From contig CM030713.1 in NCBI GenBank assembly GCA_017979445.1, positions 24,349,163 through 24,413,162 of the forward strand: a stretch of DNA of 64,000 nucleotides. The letters are read 5' to 3'. The stretch is from Akebia trifoliata. Taxonomy: Eukaryota; Streptophyta; Magnoliopsida; Ranunculales; Lardizabalaceae. Position 1 is the first letter of the stretch. Every line of letters begins with the position of its first letter. The translations under genes were made by a program, and so were the position numbers. The notes under the pieces were generated by a model that saw only the letters and a list, made by a program, of their open reading frames with translations, had not been told where the DNA came from and did no database searches. Below, in pieces: positions 1-11,275 of this stretch.

Positions 1-1146
1 CTATTTTAAAATTTAAATGATCAAAGTTTAAAATAAATATCATGCATAGATGAAGGTGTCTGGAAGACTTGAACCTTCACTTAATGGAAATAATTTAAAG
101 TTTGTCAAGATTCTTAGTGAACTAAGTCTTGAACTAATGATCTTAAACGGTAAATCGAAATCATCCCACACACAATATTCAACACAATAATGGTGTTCAA
201 AAAATATCTTGATTTAATAAGTATTAAAAATAAAATAATATGTAGGAAAAGTGTTTAAGCATATATTTCATTAAATACCCTAAAACATACAAGCAATACT
301 ATCTTTAGAATCAAAACTACAAATGTACAACTAGACACATAATCTTACATACTCCAGACTTATTTCTACATATAATTCACCCATGAATAATGCAACCGAC
401 TATTACCCACACAAAACTGAAACAATCACAATTGGGACTGATTCACACTAAACAACATCTAAGGCCAAGAACTTTGATTGAACAAGGATTTTAGAAAAAA
501 CAAAGCAAAATCAAAACACCCCAATTTTCAACACTGTTCTGATCAAACTTAAACACACAATCTAACACATGATAATCATCAGCTGATCACCAAACACAAG
601 TATTGTTCTTGAAATGTGTACTCAGAAAGACCAGAGGAAACGCTCAGTAGTGGAAACCTTGTAGAAACATCTACTATACATTTTCAAACCAGATGCCTTA
701 CAAAGATATTAGACCACTCAAAATCCCACTTTTTTGAACACTCGTTCACACTCCCACTCCACGTAGTCCCAACCTAGGGATGCGTCCAAGATTCAAAGAC
801 CAACACCATTGTTCGATGTAGCTAATCCAAAACAACACTTAAGATAGGAATCCTGAAACAAGGGTCCTGGAAAAGATTTGATTGGATGGGGGAGAAGGAG
901 TGCTACATATATTTATATATAAATGGAAAGAGAGAAAAAGAAGGGGAGGAGAGAAATGGATGGAACAAGAGATCATGAGTTAATTAACATAATTCCAAGG
1001 ATTCTCTTATTGTAAAATACCCTTAAAAAGAATAAAAGACACAAATACATAATAACCGAAAAATGACAATCCCACCCTTACAATGAAGATAAATGTCAGC
1101 AACTTGATTAACTAAGGGTCCGGGACCCACCTACAAGTCCTTTACT
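1..1146. other. AT-rich stretch without a recognised gene
   Basis: I found no long open frame, splice-consistent exon series or terminal repeats here. The base composition is ordinary AT-rich plant intergenic DNA. A transcribed leader or an old LTR cannot be excluded. Confidence 0.5.
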
Positions 1147-1154
1147 ATAGTTGT

Positions 1155-1937
1155 TAGGCGTGCACATGGTTCGGATTTCAACAAAATAGGAACCGAACCA
1201 AACATGATCGGTTCTACAAATTTGGAACCGAACCAATCCAATTATCCTATAGAACCGAACCAATCCAAACTAAACCAACCTTGGATCGGATTGGTTTGGA
1301 TCAGTTCTCGGTTCTCATACTTATTATTTTCAATAGTAAAATTAAAATAGTTAAAATTTAAAACTAAGCAAAATAAATATTAAACAAAGCATCAACATAT
1401 TATTTCAACATAAATAAAGCATCACGTATTACACATTAAAATTAAAAATCATTTAACACTTACCTTGTAAGGGATGATTGAAAATTAAAGTCATTCTTAA
1501 AATCAAATGTTGTTTGTTATTTGTTCAAAGTCAAAATCAAATGTTGCTTGTTGTATTGTGATTAAAAGTAAAGGGGCACATTTTTTACAAGTTTTTGTTA
1601 GAAAAAAACTGAGAAGATGAAGTTGAAGACTTTGAAGAGTTACCTCTAACACACTAACACAGTTGAGAGAGAGAGAAAAAGAGAATAGAAGAATGAAACT
1701 ATGAAAGGATTTTATTTTTAAATAAATAAATAATATATATATATATATATATATTAGAATAAATATAAAAATTGGTTCGGTTCTATTATACCTCTAATCC
1801 TGAACCGAACCAAATCAATCAGATTTTTTTGTAAGAATCCGCACTCGAACCAAACCATGTTCAATTCGAACCAATCTAATCCAAAAGGCTCGGATTGGTT
1901 TAGTTCTCGGATTTACCCAATCCAATGTGCACCCCTA
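1155..1937. mobile_element. hAT-type non-autonomous DNA transposon (783 bp)
   Basis: The ends are inverted repeats: TAGGCGTGCACAT at 1155-1167 and ATGTGCACCCCTA at 1925-1937, matching at 12 of 13 positions. Flanking direct repeats ATAGTTGT at 1147-1154 and 1938-1945 are an exact 8-bp target-site duplication, the hAT superfamily signature. Just inside each end are subterminal clusters of GAACCGAACCAA-like motifs and their complements, typical of subterminal transposase-binding repeats. The centre is AT-rich with a TA run near 1733-1754. It has no transposase reading frame, so it would depend on an autonomous relative. Confidence 0.9.
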
Positions 1938-3313
1938 ATAGTTGTTAGTGGAGCACACATAGCCGACTGGTAACGACCTTCAACAAGTAGAAATGCAATT
2001 TTTGAGGTACTACAAAACCTAATCACTGTTCAATAAAAAGATAGAAGAATGGTTTGCATTTGTACCTAGAGTTTTCAGTTCTCAATGCTATGCCTATTCA
2101 CTGATGTAAACATTTTTTTGACAAATAAAATTTTATTGAAAGAGGACAAAGAGTCCTCAAAGAAGGACACATACAAGAATCATAAAATCTTCAAAACACA
2201 TATCCTTAAATTCCATAAATTGCTTACACTACAAAAATAACAACCCAAAGATATTGAAAATAAACTCTTGCATATTTCTCTCCTTCCCATTGAATGTGCG
2301 CACATTTATTTCTTTCCACAAGTCCAACATATCGCAAAAGGCATTAACTTCCACAAAATCTTCAACCTGCCTAAAAAGAGTAGGGATTTCCAACCGAAGA
2401 GTAGAGAAACAAACGAACAAATATGACACCAAGGGACCTTAAACAAGGAGAGGAAGTAAGGCCAAATTAAAAAGGCCACCTCAATGAATAAGAATAAGTT
2501 CCATAGACTCACTACTCACTTTGCACATACAAAAATAATCAGCCAAAATGAGGCCCTTACGGTTAAGGAGATTGACCGTGGGAAAGCTTGTTCAAAATCG
2601 TCAACCACATAAAAAAAGAAACTTTAGTAGGAACCTTAGAAGCCAAAATAAAAGATGGAAAATACATTTCTTGATTACTTTCGAGCAAAGAGTAAAAAGA
2701 ATTTGCTGAGAAGCTACCATTGCCACTTCCTTTTCAAACCTGACAATATTTCCTCTCTAGTGAAGGACCCGTAGAGGCTAACAAATCGACAATAGAGATT
2801 GCATCCTTGATCTCCCAATCATTCAATCTTCTTCTAAGACCAAGATCTCAAGACTCTCCCCTCTCATTAGGAATCAAGAAGGCAAAGACATGCATTCTTT
2901 TTCTGATGGAAAGTGAGTACTGGCGGGGGAACAAAAATTGTAAAGGGGTATCACTACATCATCGGCCTTTCTAGAAACGGATATGATCTCCTTTACCCAC
3001 CTCAAACCGGATATGCTCACCTAGAGAAACTCCCACAATTAAGATACCTTTCCAAACACTGCACCCAAACAAAAGTCTACTCGGCAAACATCTCCAACCA
3101 AAATTATCTTTTCCAAACTTAGCGGCTACCAGTTTCCTCAAAAGTTCCTCATCTTCAATCCCAAAACGCCAAAGCCACTTCCCTAATAAAGCTTTGTTCA
3201 CTGACATAAATCTTCTAATCCCTAGACCCCTGGCTTTTTAGGACGACACACTAGCCTCCAATTAACAAGATGGAACTTACAGCTACCTCCTCTATCATTC
3301 CATGAAAGATTTC

Positions 3314-4430
3314 TCACCAATTTTTCCAACTGGGACTCGATCTTGCTCGCAGAGCGGCTAACGATAAAAAGTAAGTCGGAATAATGGACAAAATGCTCCT
3401 AATCAACGTCAACTTCCCACCTTTAGAAACATATTTGGTTTTCCATGAGCCAAGTTTCTTCTTAAACCTCTTCACAATCGTCTCCCAAACCAAGCACAAT
3501 TTGAAGGCTGCTCCTAATGGGAGACCCAAGTACGAACAAGGTAGAGAACTAATTTGGCACCCCATAAAATCTGCCCAAGCCACAATATCAAGAGCATCCC
3601 CAATTGCATAAATCTTACATTTCCTCAAATTAATTGGTAAACCAGACACCGCCTCGAATGAACATAACAGGTCCATGAAAAAGCACACCTGACTAGGGTC
3701 GGCATCCAAAAAAACTAAAATGTCGTTGATGAACTAAAGATGAGTAATTTTAGGCCTTTACTCAGAAATACCGAACCCAGACAAGGCACCCAACAAGGTA
3801 ACTGTACAAATCATCCTACCCAAAGCTTCCACTACGATATTGAAAAGGAAAGGCGAAAGGGGGTCACCTTGTTTTAACCCTCTAGAACTTCTAAAAAAGT
3901 CAATCGGGCTTCCATTCACCAAAATAGAGAAGAGATACAAAATAAAGTTCTAGTTAACATGATCATAAGTATTTCCTAATATCCACTTTACACATCAAAC
4001 GAATTTTCCCTAATCTTTTATAGAATCAATGTACTCATTAACCACCAGAACACCATTTAAGATTTACCTCCTTTTGATAAAAACCCCTTATTCATTCCCA
4101 ATGATCTTGGGGATTATCACTTTAATCCTCAAAGCAAAGATTTTCGCCAAAACCTTATACATAGAATTCACCAAACAAATCAACATGAAATCCCTCAACT
4201 CTTTTTTCTTGAGAATTAGCGTGATGAATGTTGTGTTAGAACCATTATCCAAAAAACAATCCTCATGTAAATCCCTAATGGCCAACATCAAGTCCTCCTT
4301 AACCACCTTACAACACAACTAGTAGAATCCCATTGTAAAACCATCCTGACTGGGTGCCTTGTCATTGCGCATGCTATCAATGGCTTGGAAGACCTCATCT
4401 TCTCCAAAAGGTCTTTCTAGCCAATCCTTA
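3314..4430 (-). pseudogene. LINE reverse transcriptase, broken
   Basis: The frames encode recognisable pieces of a non-LTR reverse transcriptase. An N-terminal block contains NDKAPSQDGF. A finger/palm block contains [20 protein letters not shown] downstream block contains GLPINLRKCK and CSYLGLPLG. The catalytic FADD motif reads FIND just before LVFLDADPSQ, so one catalytic Asp is changed as well. In-frame stops separate the blocks. It belongs to the LINE at 2113-6411 and cannot make active enzyme. Confidence 0.85.
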
Positions 4431-4845
4431 TCGCTTTCAGAAATCGAGTCAAAATCCAAATTATTCAAAAGGGGTCTTTCCTCATAATCCTCCAAGTATT
4501 AATCATGGTAAATGTCTACAATAGATTCCCTAATACTTTCTTCGTCCTCAAGAAATCTCCACCCTCAACCCAAATCTTACCAATGTAATTCCTTCTAATA
4601 TGGGCATTTGCAATACGATGAAAAAATTTAGTTATGATCACCTTCCTTTAACCACCTCATTTTTTATTTTTGCTTACAACAAATTTCTTCCAACAAAACA
4701 ACTGTTTGAAACTCCATTTTCAAATTGAGGTAGCTCACTCTTTTCTCCTCGTCAATCACTAGCACATTCTCTTCCTCTCTATCCAAAGTAGAGATACCGT
4801 CCAACAAAGCTTTCTTCCTAACCTCTATTCTATCAAAACACTATT

Positions 4846-6122
4846 TGATCGATGTATAAACTTGATGTAGATTGCAGATGAACAAATATTTAAAATAAAA
4901 TTTGGGTAAGTCGAATTCGTTCCACATGGACAGTTGGGATTCAAATGTTCATTCGAATTGAGAACTAAAACAAAGTTGAAAACAGATTGATTTTAAAAAC
5001 AAAACAGAATTGTAGCAAAATAGAAAATGGAAATTATCAATAGAAAAGAGAGATTGAAACTAGTGAAAAAGGACTTAAAAAGTTCAAGTCTACCATTACA
5101 AGTCATCCATAATGCTGAATCGTTCTAATTATGACTCAATCCACGTAGCAATTTATTGCTCGTAGATCGGAAGATGATTCGATGTAACCATTGATTGTAA
5201 CCCAAGAATATCCATGAAGATCTCTGACTTAGACAAGATTATCCGACTTATGCTTCCATTCATCACAGAGCATGAGTGTTCTTGAACTTATCTAAGTAAC
5301 ACTCATCAAAGCTTGAATTAGAAGTATGAGTTAGATGATCTTATCATAAAGAGATTCACAGAATTAACATATAAAACAGAAATAAAAATTAAAACAACAT
5401 TGATAGGATGAACTTGCTCCGGCATCCTTAATCTCTCTAAGGAGAGTCTAGCCACTCATAAGAAGGTTCATAATTGCAACAATAACAAAATTAAGAAGAT
5501 GATGTAAAATGAAGTTTCACTTTTGATTCCTTCTTTAAATGGTTCTCTAAAGAATTACAAAAGGAGCTAAAAAAGAAAAACTAAAGAAACAATTGATCAT
5601 CTCACTACTACAAAAACTCTCTCTAAAAGCAAAATCAGGAAAAATGCAGAGAAATTAGGGAGAAAAAGAGGGTCAAGAGGGACCCCTTCTTTGAAATCAA
5701 TCATCTAATTTATAACATTTGTAATCAGGTTATTGGGTCAACTTTTAGGATGATTTGATTCGAAAGAATCATTCAGTTACAATGACCGAAGTATCTAGAA
5801 CATCCTGTGCGAATCTCGAGGTAAGATGGCTCTAGATTACCAGGAGCACTAGGGAGCCACCACGGAGCGGTGATGTGGCAACTTTTGCTGCTCATTTTCA
5901 GTGAAGTTTCTCCTTTTGCTCGCACATTGTTACCGACTTTGTTACGTTATTTGGTAACTTCCAAGTGCGCTTTATTTATCTGCATTTTAGCAATAATAAC
6001 TCATTAGCTTCATTAATTAGATAAACAATTTAATTTTGTAATTATTAACAAGGACTAACATTTAAACGTTGATAATCTTCGTGTATTTACGATCCCAAAA
6101 TCAAATTATTGGGACCTTATCA
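4846..6122. mobile_element. Solo LTR (1277 bp) inserted in the LINE
   Basis: The segment begins TGATCG and ends TTATCA (TG...CA with TGAT/ATCA terminal inverted bases). It is flanked by exact 5-bp direct repeats CTATT at 4841-4845 and 6123-6127. No second LTR or internal domain follows, so it is best read as a solo LTR left by LTR-LTR recombination. The LINE frame is continuous across it when one TSD copy is dropped, which independently confirms both boundaries. The family was not identified. Confidence 0.85.
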
Positions 6123-6413
6123 CTATTCATTCCAAATTTTCAACCTATCCTTTAATTCCTTCAACTTACCCCAAAAAATTGCCTCTGGTTTCCCCACCAC
6201 TTTGAAACTATTCTGCCAAAAACTAACCAACTCCAGAAAACCTTCGTGATCCAACCATATATTTTCCAAGTGAAAAGGTATTTGACGCCTAAGATTAACC
6301 CTAGCCTCCAACAAGACAAGTGAGTGATCAGACACTAGCCTAGGAATTGTCGATCGAATGATAAAACCAAACAAGTCTTCCCAACCGGTATTCACAAGAA
6401 GCCTATCTGTCAC
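6123..6413 (-). pseudogene. LINE endonuclease C-terminal fragment
   Basis: This piece of about 95 residues includes TDRLLVNTGWEDLFG and RLVSDHSLVLLE. The SDH signature is a conserved catalytic-core motif of AP-like endonucleases in L1 elements. It stops at a TAG inside the target duplication of the solo LTR. When the LTR and one TSD copy are skipped, the same frame continues in LINE linker sequence left of 4846. The N-terminal two-thirds of the endonuclease are absent. Confidence 0.8.
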
Positions 6414-7489
6414 ACTCCCGATTTATGATCTAGATTTTCCTAAGTATTCTAAAATTATAAATATGAAATAATATATCGAAAGCAATAAACATAAAGGTAC
6501 ACCATTCCACGGTTACCATCCTAACATCCCATGCTCTATTACACAATGTTAAAAAACACTTTAAACCTGAAAATTCCTCAACACAAACAGTCGAGAATCC
6601 CATTTTCGATTATAAACAATCAAGACTTTTATTCTCAATTTCAAATTTGAACTTAAACATTTCATTTTTTAGATAATCACGCAATGAAAATGCATTTTCA
6701 AATCGAGAATGGGGTGATTTTAATAGTTTTTAAAACGAACACTCTACGAAAATTACTATGAAAATCAATTTGTTAAACAAATTGATTTTTCGATTACACT
6801 CACCCAAATTCATTTATTTTTATTTCATAATATTTAAATATATAAAAAAAAAGATATAAAACAAATTATTCTACAATTCGATGCATAGATTTTGAATTTA
6901 AATCATAATAAATTTGAAACTAATTATCAAAATTGAAATAAAACAAATTTCATTGAAAACTATATTACGAAATTGAAATTATAAGTTTTCTACCTTTGCA
7001 ATTGGATTTTACGCGTTCGTACGACATTAAAATGATTTATCTAGCTAATTTTCTCGACGATTCGATCAAATAATTCGGTGACTAAGTAGATCTCGAAATT
7101 GTAGATATTTTCTTCTTCAGTGCCAAATCTTAATTCACATCATAAACGCGTTTAAATCTTGATTGAACTCAACGTGTGCAAACCCACTTTCAAACTCACT
7201 CGTCTCTGTTTGGATTTCAATCTCACGGGTATAATGAACATCAGTTTGTTTTTTACTTTATAATAATATAATATTTTATATTATAATATATAAACGAATA
7301 CAGTTGTATATAAATATTATTATATTATATTATATTATTATAATATAATATAACATAAATTGTAAATGAAAATAATTCAAGTCATAATTTTTCAGTTAGG
7401 ATCAATTTAAACCAGCACATTCTGTATACAATTCAATATGCCAACTAGTAAACAACTTACTAGAACCACAAGACAGCTAATCAGAAATG
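6412..7489. other. AT-rich block with palindromic TA-rich core
   Basis: The LINE endonuclease ends abruptly near 6411, where sequence reading TGTCACACTCCCG begins, resembling the start of another inserted element. No matching right end or TSD was found. The stretch near 7255-7370 is almost pure A/T with self-complementary ATAATAT runs able to form cruciforms. I see no coding sequence. Confidence 0.4.
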
Positions 7490-7672
7490 TCATAAAATCT
7501 CTTTTTGATTACTAATGGAATCGAAATGATCTCTGGATAAATCAGAAAATCCTTTCAATTGGCTAGAATCATTTACTTGAGCGAAAATAGATCTTGTAGA
7601 ATCATATTGCATAAGCTCATCCTTTTTATGATAAATGATCTGCTTGCCCCGAAATGACCTGGCCGAAAGAGG
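7490..7672 (-). pseudogene. ycf2: Nuclear plastid DNA insert: rearranged ycf2 pieces
   Basis: The minus-strand frame starts with [11 protein letters not shown] and KDEL, which match the C-terminal part of plastid Ycf2 as I remember it. It then switches at MQY to [18 protein letters not shown] and [10 protein letters not shown], which belong much further upstream in Ycf2. Two distant parts of the same plastid gene are therefore joined, with the shared MQY as possible microhomology. The frame ends soon after, so it is a fragment. The assignment rests on recalled Ycf2 motifs. Confidence 0.75.
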
Positions 7673-7676
7673 CACA

Positions 7677-9000
7677 GGCTTCCTTCACTTGGGCCTCGGA
7701 AACTAAATTGATGGCCCGATCTGAATAAAACATATTTGGCCCAAAAATACTAAACTCATCCTCAGCCTCAAAATAGTAAGGCTGACCTCTACACCCTGGG
7801 CCTTAGCAAAGCTAAAATGAATAATAACATGGCCTATGGACCAGTCAGCTCGACAAATGTCGAGATCCACGTTACTAATAGGGCCCACGATCTTATTCGG
7901 CCCAACTGTTCTACTGCTGGCCTTAATTAAGCTACTGGCGGTGGGCTTAACTAAGTTGTTGGTAGGCTTTGTTAAGCCGTTGGTAAGCTGAATTGGGCTG
8001 TTGCTGGCGGGCTTAAAGTTGGAAGGCCTAGCTAGACTCAAAGCCACATATTTACAACACGTGTTGGACACCTTAACCCTGCGTATGGAGAAACACCTGT
8101 CTGAGCTCACAGGCTTTACAAAATCCAGTTCACTAACATGGCATGCCCCCACATGGTTTTAAAACTGGGTTTCGATACGGAGTAGTCTTGGACAAGTTTT
8201 TCGATACGTTTGAGACATTTTGTTCAAAAAATAAAAAGAAAATTAAATGCGAGGTATTATATCTCAATAAAAAAAAGTGACTTGTGAATTGGTCTCGTTC
8301 AGCTCTGATATCGAGTTAACTCGGACGATACGTTTCGATCTCAGATGAGTTTTAAAACCATGTGCCCCCACCTTCTTTTGCTCATCCCCACATGTTACCA
8401 CAACAGGTTCCTTGCAAGAATTATCAGCCTCAAAACTTTCACTCACCATCTATAAAGAACCTAGAGGAGAATTTGGCACAAAAGATTCATTAGAAACCGA
8501 CGATAGATCCACACTAGATCTAGGAGGTGAGGGATCTTGATCTGACTAGTCCTAGTCAGAACTAATACTAGGGAAAACCCCACACTCAAAAATGGAGTAA
8601 CCGATCCAGTGGACAAGAACCAATTAAAGTGTTATTTCAAATTAGTCGACAGAATTCAACGACCATCCCCCATTGTAACCAAATCGTACCTTAGATTAAG
8701 GTTCTTTTTCATTTCTTCCTGTAACTCTAAGCCAATTTGTTCACAAAATAATGCTCCTGGGCCATGAGCCAAAAACATGAACCGAGACCATCAACAAAAA
8801 GTTTCCATTTCCTTCAACATCACCATCTAAGCATCCAACAAAGACACCCACATTATCAGTGGAATTAGACACAAGCATCACAGGCTCCAAGATCTCTTGA
8901 AGACCTTTGTAGAAGGACTTCCACCCAGAACCATTAGCCCTATTTGCAAAAATAATGGGACTAAAATTTAAGAGTTTGACAATCGAAGCAAACATTGCAC
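7677..9000 (-). pseudogene. Probable LINE ORF1-like (gag-like) remnant
   Basis: Minus-strand open segments at 8995-8741, 8449-8372 and 8152-7703 read as one hydrophilic, Ser/Pro/Asn-rich protein once a 210-bp MITE is removed. A stretch rich in NGLTKPTNNLVKP-like repeats resembles the linker of plant LINE ORF1 proteins. It lies upstream of the LINE ORF2 fragment on the same strand, which supports ORF1 identity. No zinc knuckle or named domain was recognised, so the function is inferred from position and composition. Stops occur between about 8740 and 8450. Confidence 0.4.
8153..8362. mobile_element. Mutator-type MITE (210 bp)
   Basis: The terminal inverted repeats read ATGGTTTTAAAAC at the left and GTTTTAAAACCAT near the right end. 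Exact 9-bp direct repeats TGCCCCCAC flank it at 8144-8152 and 8363-8371; this length is typical of Mutator-like elements. Removing the element plus one repeat rejoins the host frame as KKVGACHVSE, so the host sequence was coding-like when the insertion occurred. There is no reading frame inside. The element at 33443-33981 has the same termini. Confidence 0.85.
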
Positions 9001-10045
9001 CAAAATCTTTTTTAAGAATCTGTATAAATCCCTTAGCAACAAAGCAGGCCTTATATCAATCAACAGTCCCATCGACAAGATATTTCACAGTGAAGACCCA
9101 TTTACAACCAACGATTCCGCTCCCCAGATGAAAAGGTAACAAGCTCCCAGGTATTGTTTTTCAGCAAGGCATCCATCTTAACAGTCATAACTATAGTTCA
9201 CTAAGGGTCTCGTAAAGCCTTTGATATATATCGATGAATGCGAATAGAATCAGTGACTGCAAGGTAGACCTGATAAGAGGAAGAAAGATCTTGATAGGAA
9301 ATAAATTGGGCAATAAAATGATCAGTCATACAATTCCGCTTAATATTGCAAATGGCAATAGACAAGTGAGAGTCTTAAATAGAAGGGATAAGGGCAGGTA
9401 TATGTGCAAAGGTAGGAGAGGATATACCTAAATCCAATGAGGAGATTGGCCAAGGTGGAGAAGGTCGAAGACGACGAGTGTAGACCTTAAAGCATCGGCA
9501 ATGATGGAGAAAAGACTAGAAAAGACAACACTATAGGAGACAGTTCCTATAAGATAGAATAGTCATATAAAGTAGATACGATACGAAAACATCAAAAAAA
9601 AATAACATAAAGATAGTGTATAATATGGTGAAAATTGGATCATAACACCGATATTCTTTTGACATGGAGGACTAACCCAAGAAAACGCACTGAATAGTTT
9701 TGTCATCCAATTTTGTGCGATTTGGGATTATGTACTGAACAAAACACGTGCACCTAAAGACTCAAGGTGTAATGGAGGAAAAGTATACAATCAAGTTGAA
9801 GGACGTGGAAAGGCACTTGTTCCTCTAAGGTGCGACTCGGGAACAGTTAATAAGAAAAGCCGCATTAAGGATTACCATATTCCAATATGTCTTAGGAACA
9901 TACATTCCTCAAAGAAAACATCGAACAATATTCATGAGGTGGCGATTCTTACGCTCTGCTATACCATTCTGCTCAGGAGTATAAAGACAAGGTAACTAGT
10001 AAAACATACCATACTTATAAAGATGGGAACGAATCCCATCGGATA

Positions 10046-10077
10046 TATATCCCCCCTCCCCCCCTCCCCCCCTCACT
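10046..10077. repeat. C-rich tract
   Basis: Three to four runs of six or seven C separated by single T form a block that could fold as a G-quadruplex on the complementary strand. It falls within the degenerate integrase of the Copia, near the RSDNE motif, and probably arose by slippage. Confidence 0.6.
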
Positions 10078-10984
10078 CATTATCAGACCTAAGAGTTTTA
10101 ATTATAATATTGTATTGAGGCCGAATCATTTTAAGAAAATTAACAAAAATAGAAAGCACCTCAATACGAGAACGCATCAAATAAACCCAAGTACACCGAG
10201 AATAGTCATCAATAAACGTAATATAATATCTATGACCATTGAAAACAGTAACGGGGGAAGGTTCTCACACATCAGAATGAACTAAACCAAACATTACATT
10301 AAATCGATGTATATGAGCAATATAAGAAGTACGTATGTTTAAAAATTCACACAGAACATTGGAATTTATATCCACTACAAGCAATTTTTAAAGCAAAAAA
10401 TAAAAAATATAAGTGTTGAAAATTGACATGTCCTAAGTGAGCATGTCATTAGTCTAAAATTTGAGATGAAAACGTGTGACTCGCAAAGAAAGCATAGAAA
10501 TCGAAAACAATAGGCTAAGATCCAAACAAGTATAGCCCACTCCTATCATACCCCTTGCCAAAAATCCTCCTCGAAGTCAGGTCATACAAGATACAATGAA
10601 TAGGAAAAAATGTAATTGGACAATTTAAAGATTTAGTAAGACTACTTACAAACAAAAGATTAAGAAGTAAGTGACATCAAACATAAAATCTAGTGAAATC
10701 CCAGAGGATAAAGGGATGATACCCTTATTGTGGATAAGTGTAAGAGATCCATCAACAAGACAAATTTCCCTATGAGTGGTAAGAAAAGTGGAGGAAGTAA
10801 AATGGCTAGACTCACCAGTTATGTGATTAGAGGCATTAGAATAAAAAATCCATGTCAGAGAAGTAGAACCATACTGAGTGACATGAAAAACAAGGATGTA
10901 CCTGGGGGCTTAGTAACCAAGGCCACAGTAGAATAGGAGTGAGTGAGTATGAATCTAATCCCAAACAATAGTGACAATCTGAGT

Positions 10985-11275
10985 CTATAACTGTTGCAAG
11001 TCAATTGTGCCAAGTGAAGGAGGATTAGTTAAAGAAATGGATGATGACTCCACTATAGCGGCACGAGGAGCAGATTTTCCCAAAGATGGAATAGAGAGAG
11101 ATCGTGGTATCAGATGAGGATAGAGCTGAAAATAGTGGGTCTTCACATGACCAATATTCCCACAATGACTGCAAGTAAGACCACTTCCTTTACCACGACC
11201 ACGGTTACCACAACTACGATTCCCTAATATAAGGGTACGAGAGTCGAAGAAACTCAAGTTGGCAATTAAGGCCAT
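10985..11275 (-). pseudogene. Copia gag C-terminus with zinc knuckle
   Basis: The frame contains a basic GNRGRGKGSG stretch followed by CSHCGNIGHVKTHYF. This is a CCHC-type knuckle whose last Cys is replaced by Tyr, so RNA binding would be impaired. It continues into the variable Ser/Pro-rich region before protease. The N-terminal gag half lies at 11977-11738 in another segment, beginning MTLEQTIMTF. Both belong to the Copia at 9003-12340. Confidence 0.75.

Larger units (their letters stand above)
2113..6411 (-). mobile_element. L1-type LINE, degenerate and split by a solo LTR
   Basis: Reading the minus strand, the order is the end of an endonuclease domain (6413-6123), a linker, reverse transcriptase (about 4430-3314), a downstream region with NKALLGKWLWRFG (near 3207-2971), and a C-terminal PFAICW motif (near 2512-2306). 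It ends in a short A-rich tail (T run at 2113-2119 on the plus strand). This is the normal ORF2 order of plant L1 elements. Many stops and frameshifts make it inactive. The upstream endonuclease half is missing beyond 6412. A 1277-bp solo LTR at 4846-6122 interrupts the linker. Confidence 0.85.

Noticed and set aside
7255..7370. An origin of replication or scaffold attachment site in the TA-rich palindromic block
   Set aside because: AT-richness alone is not evidence, and no specific motif set was seen.
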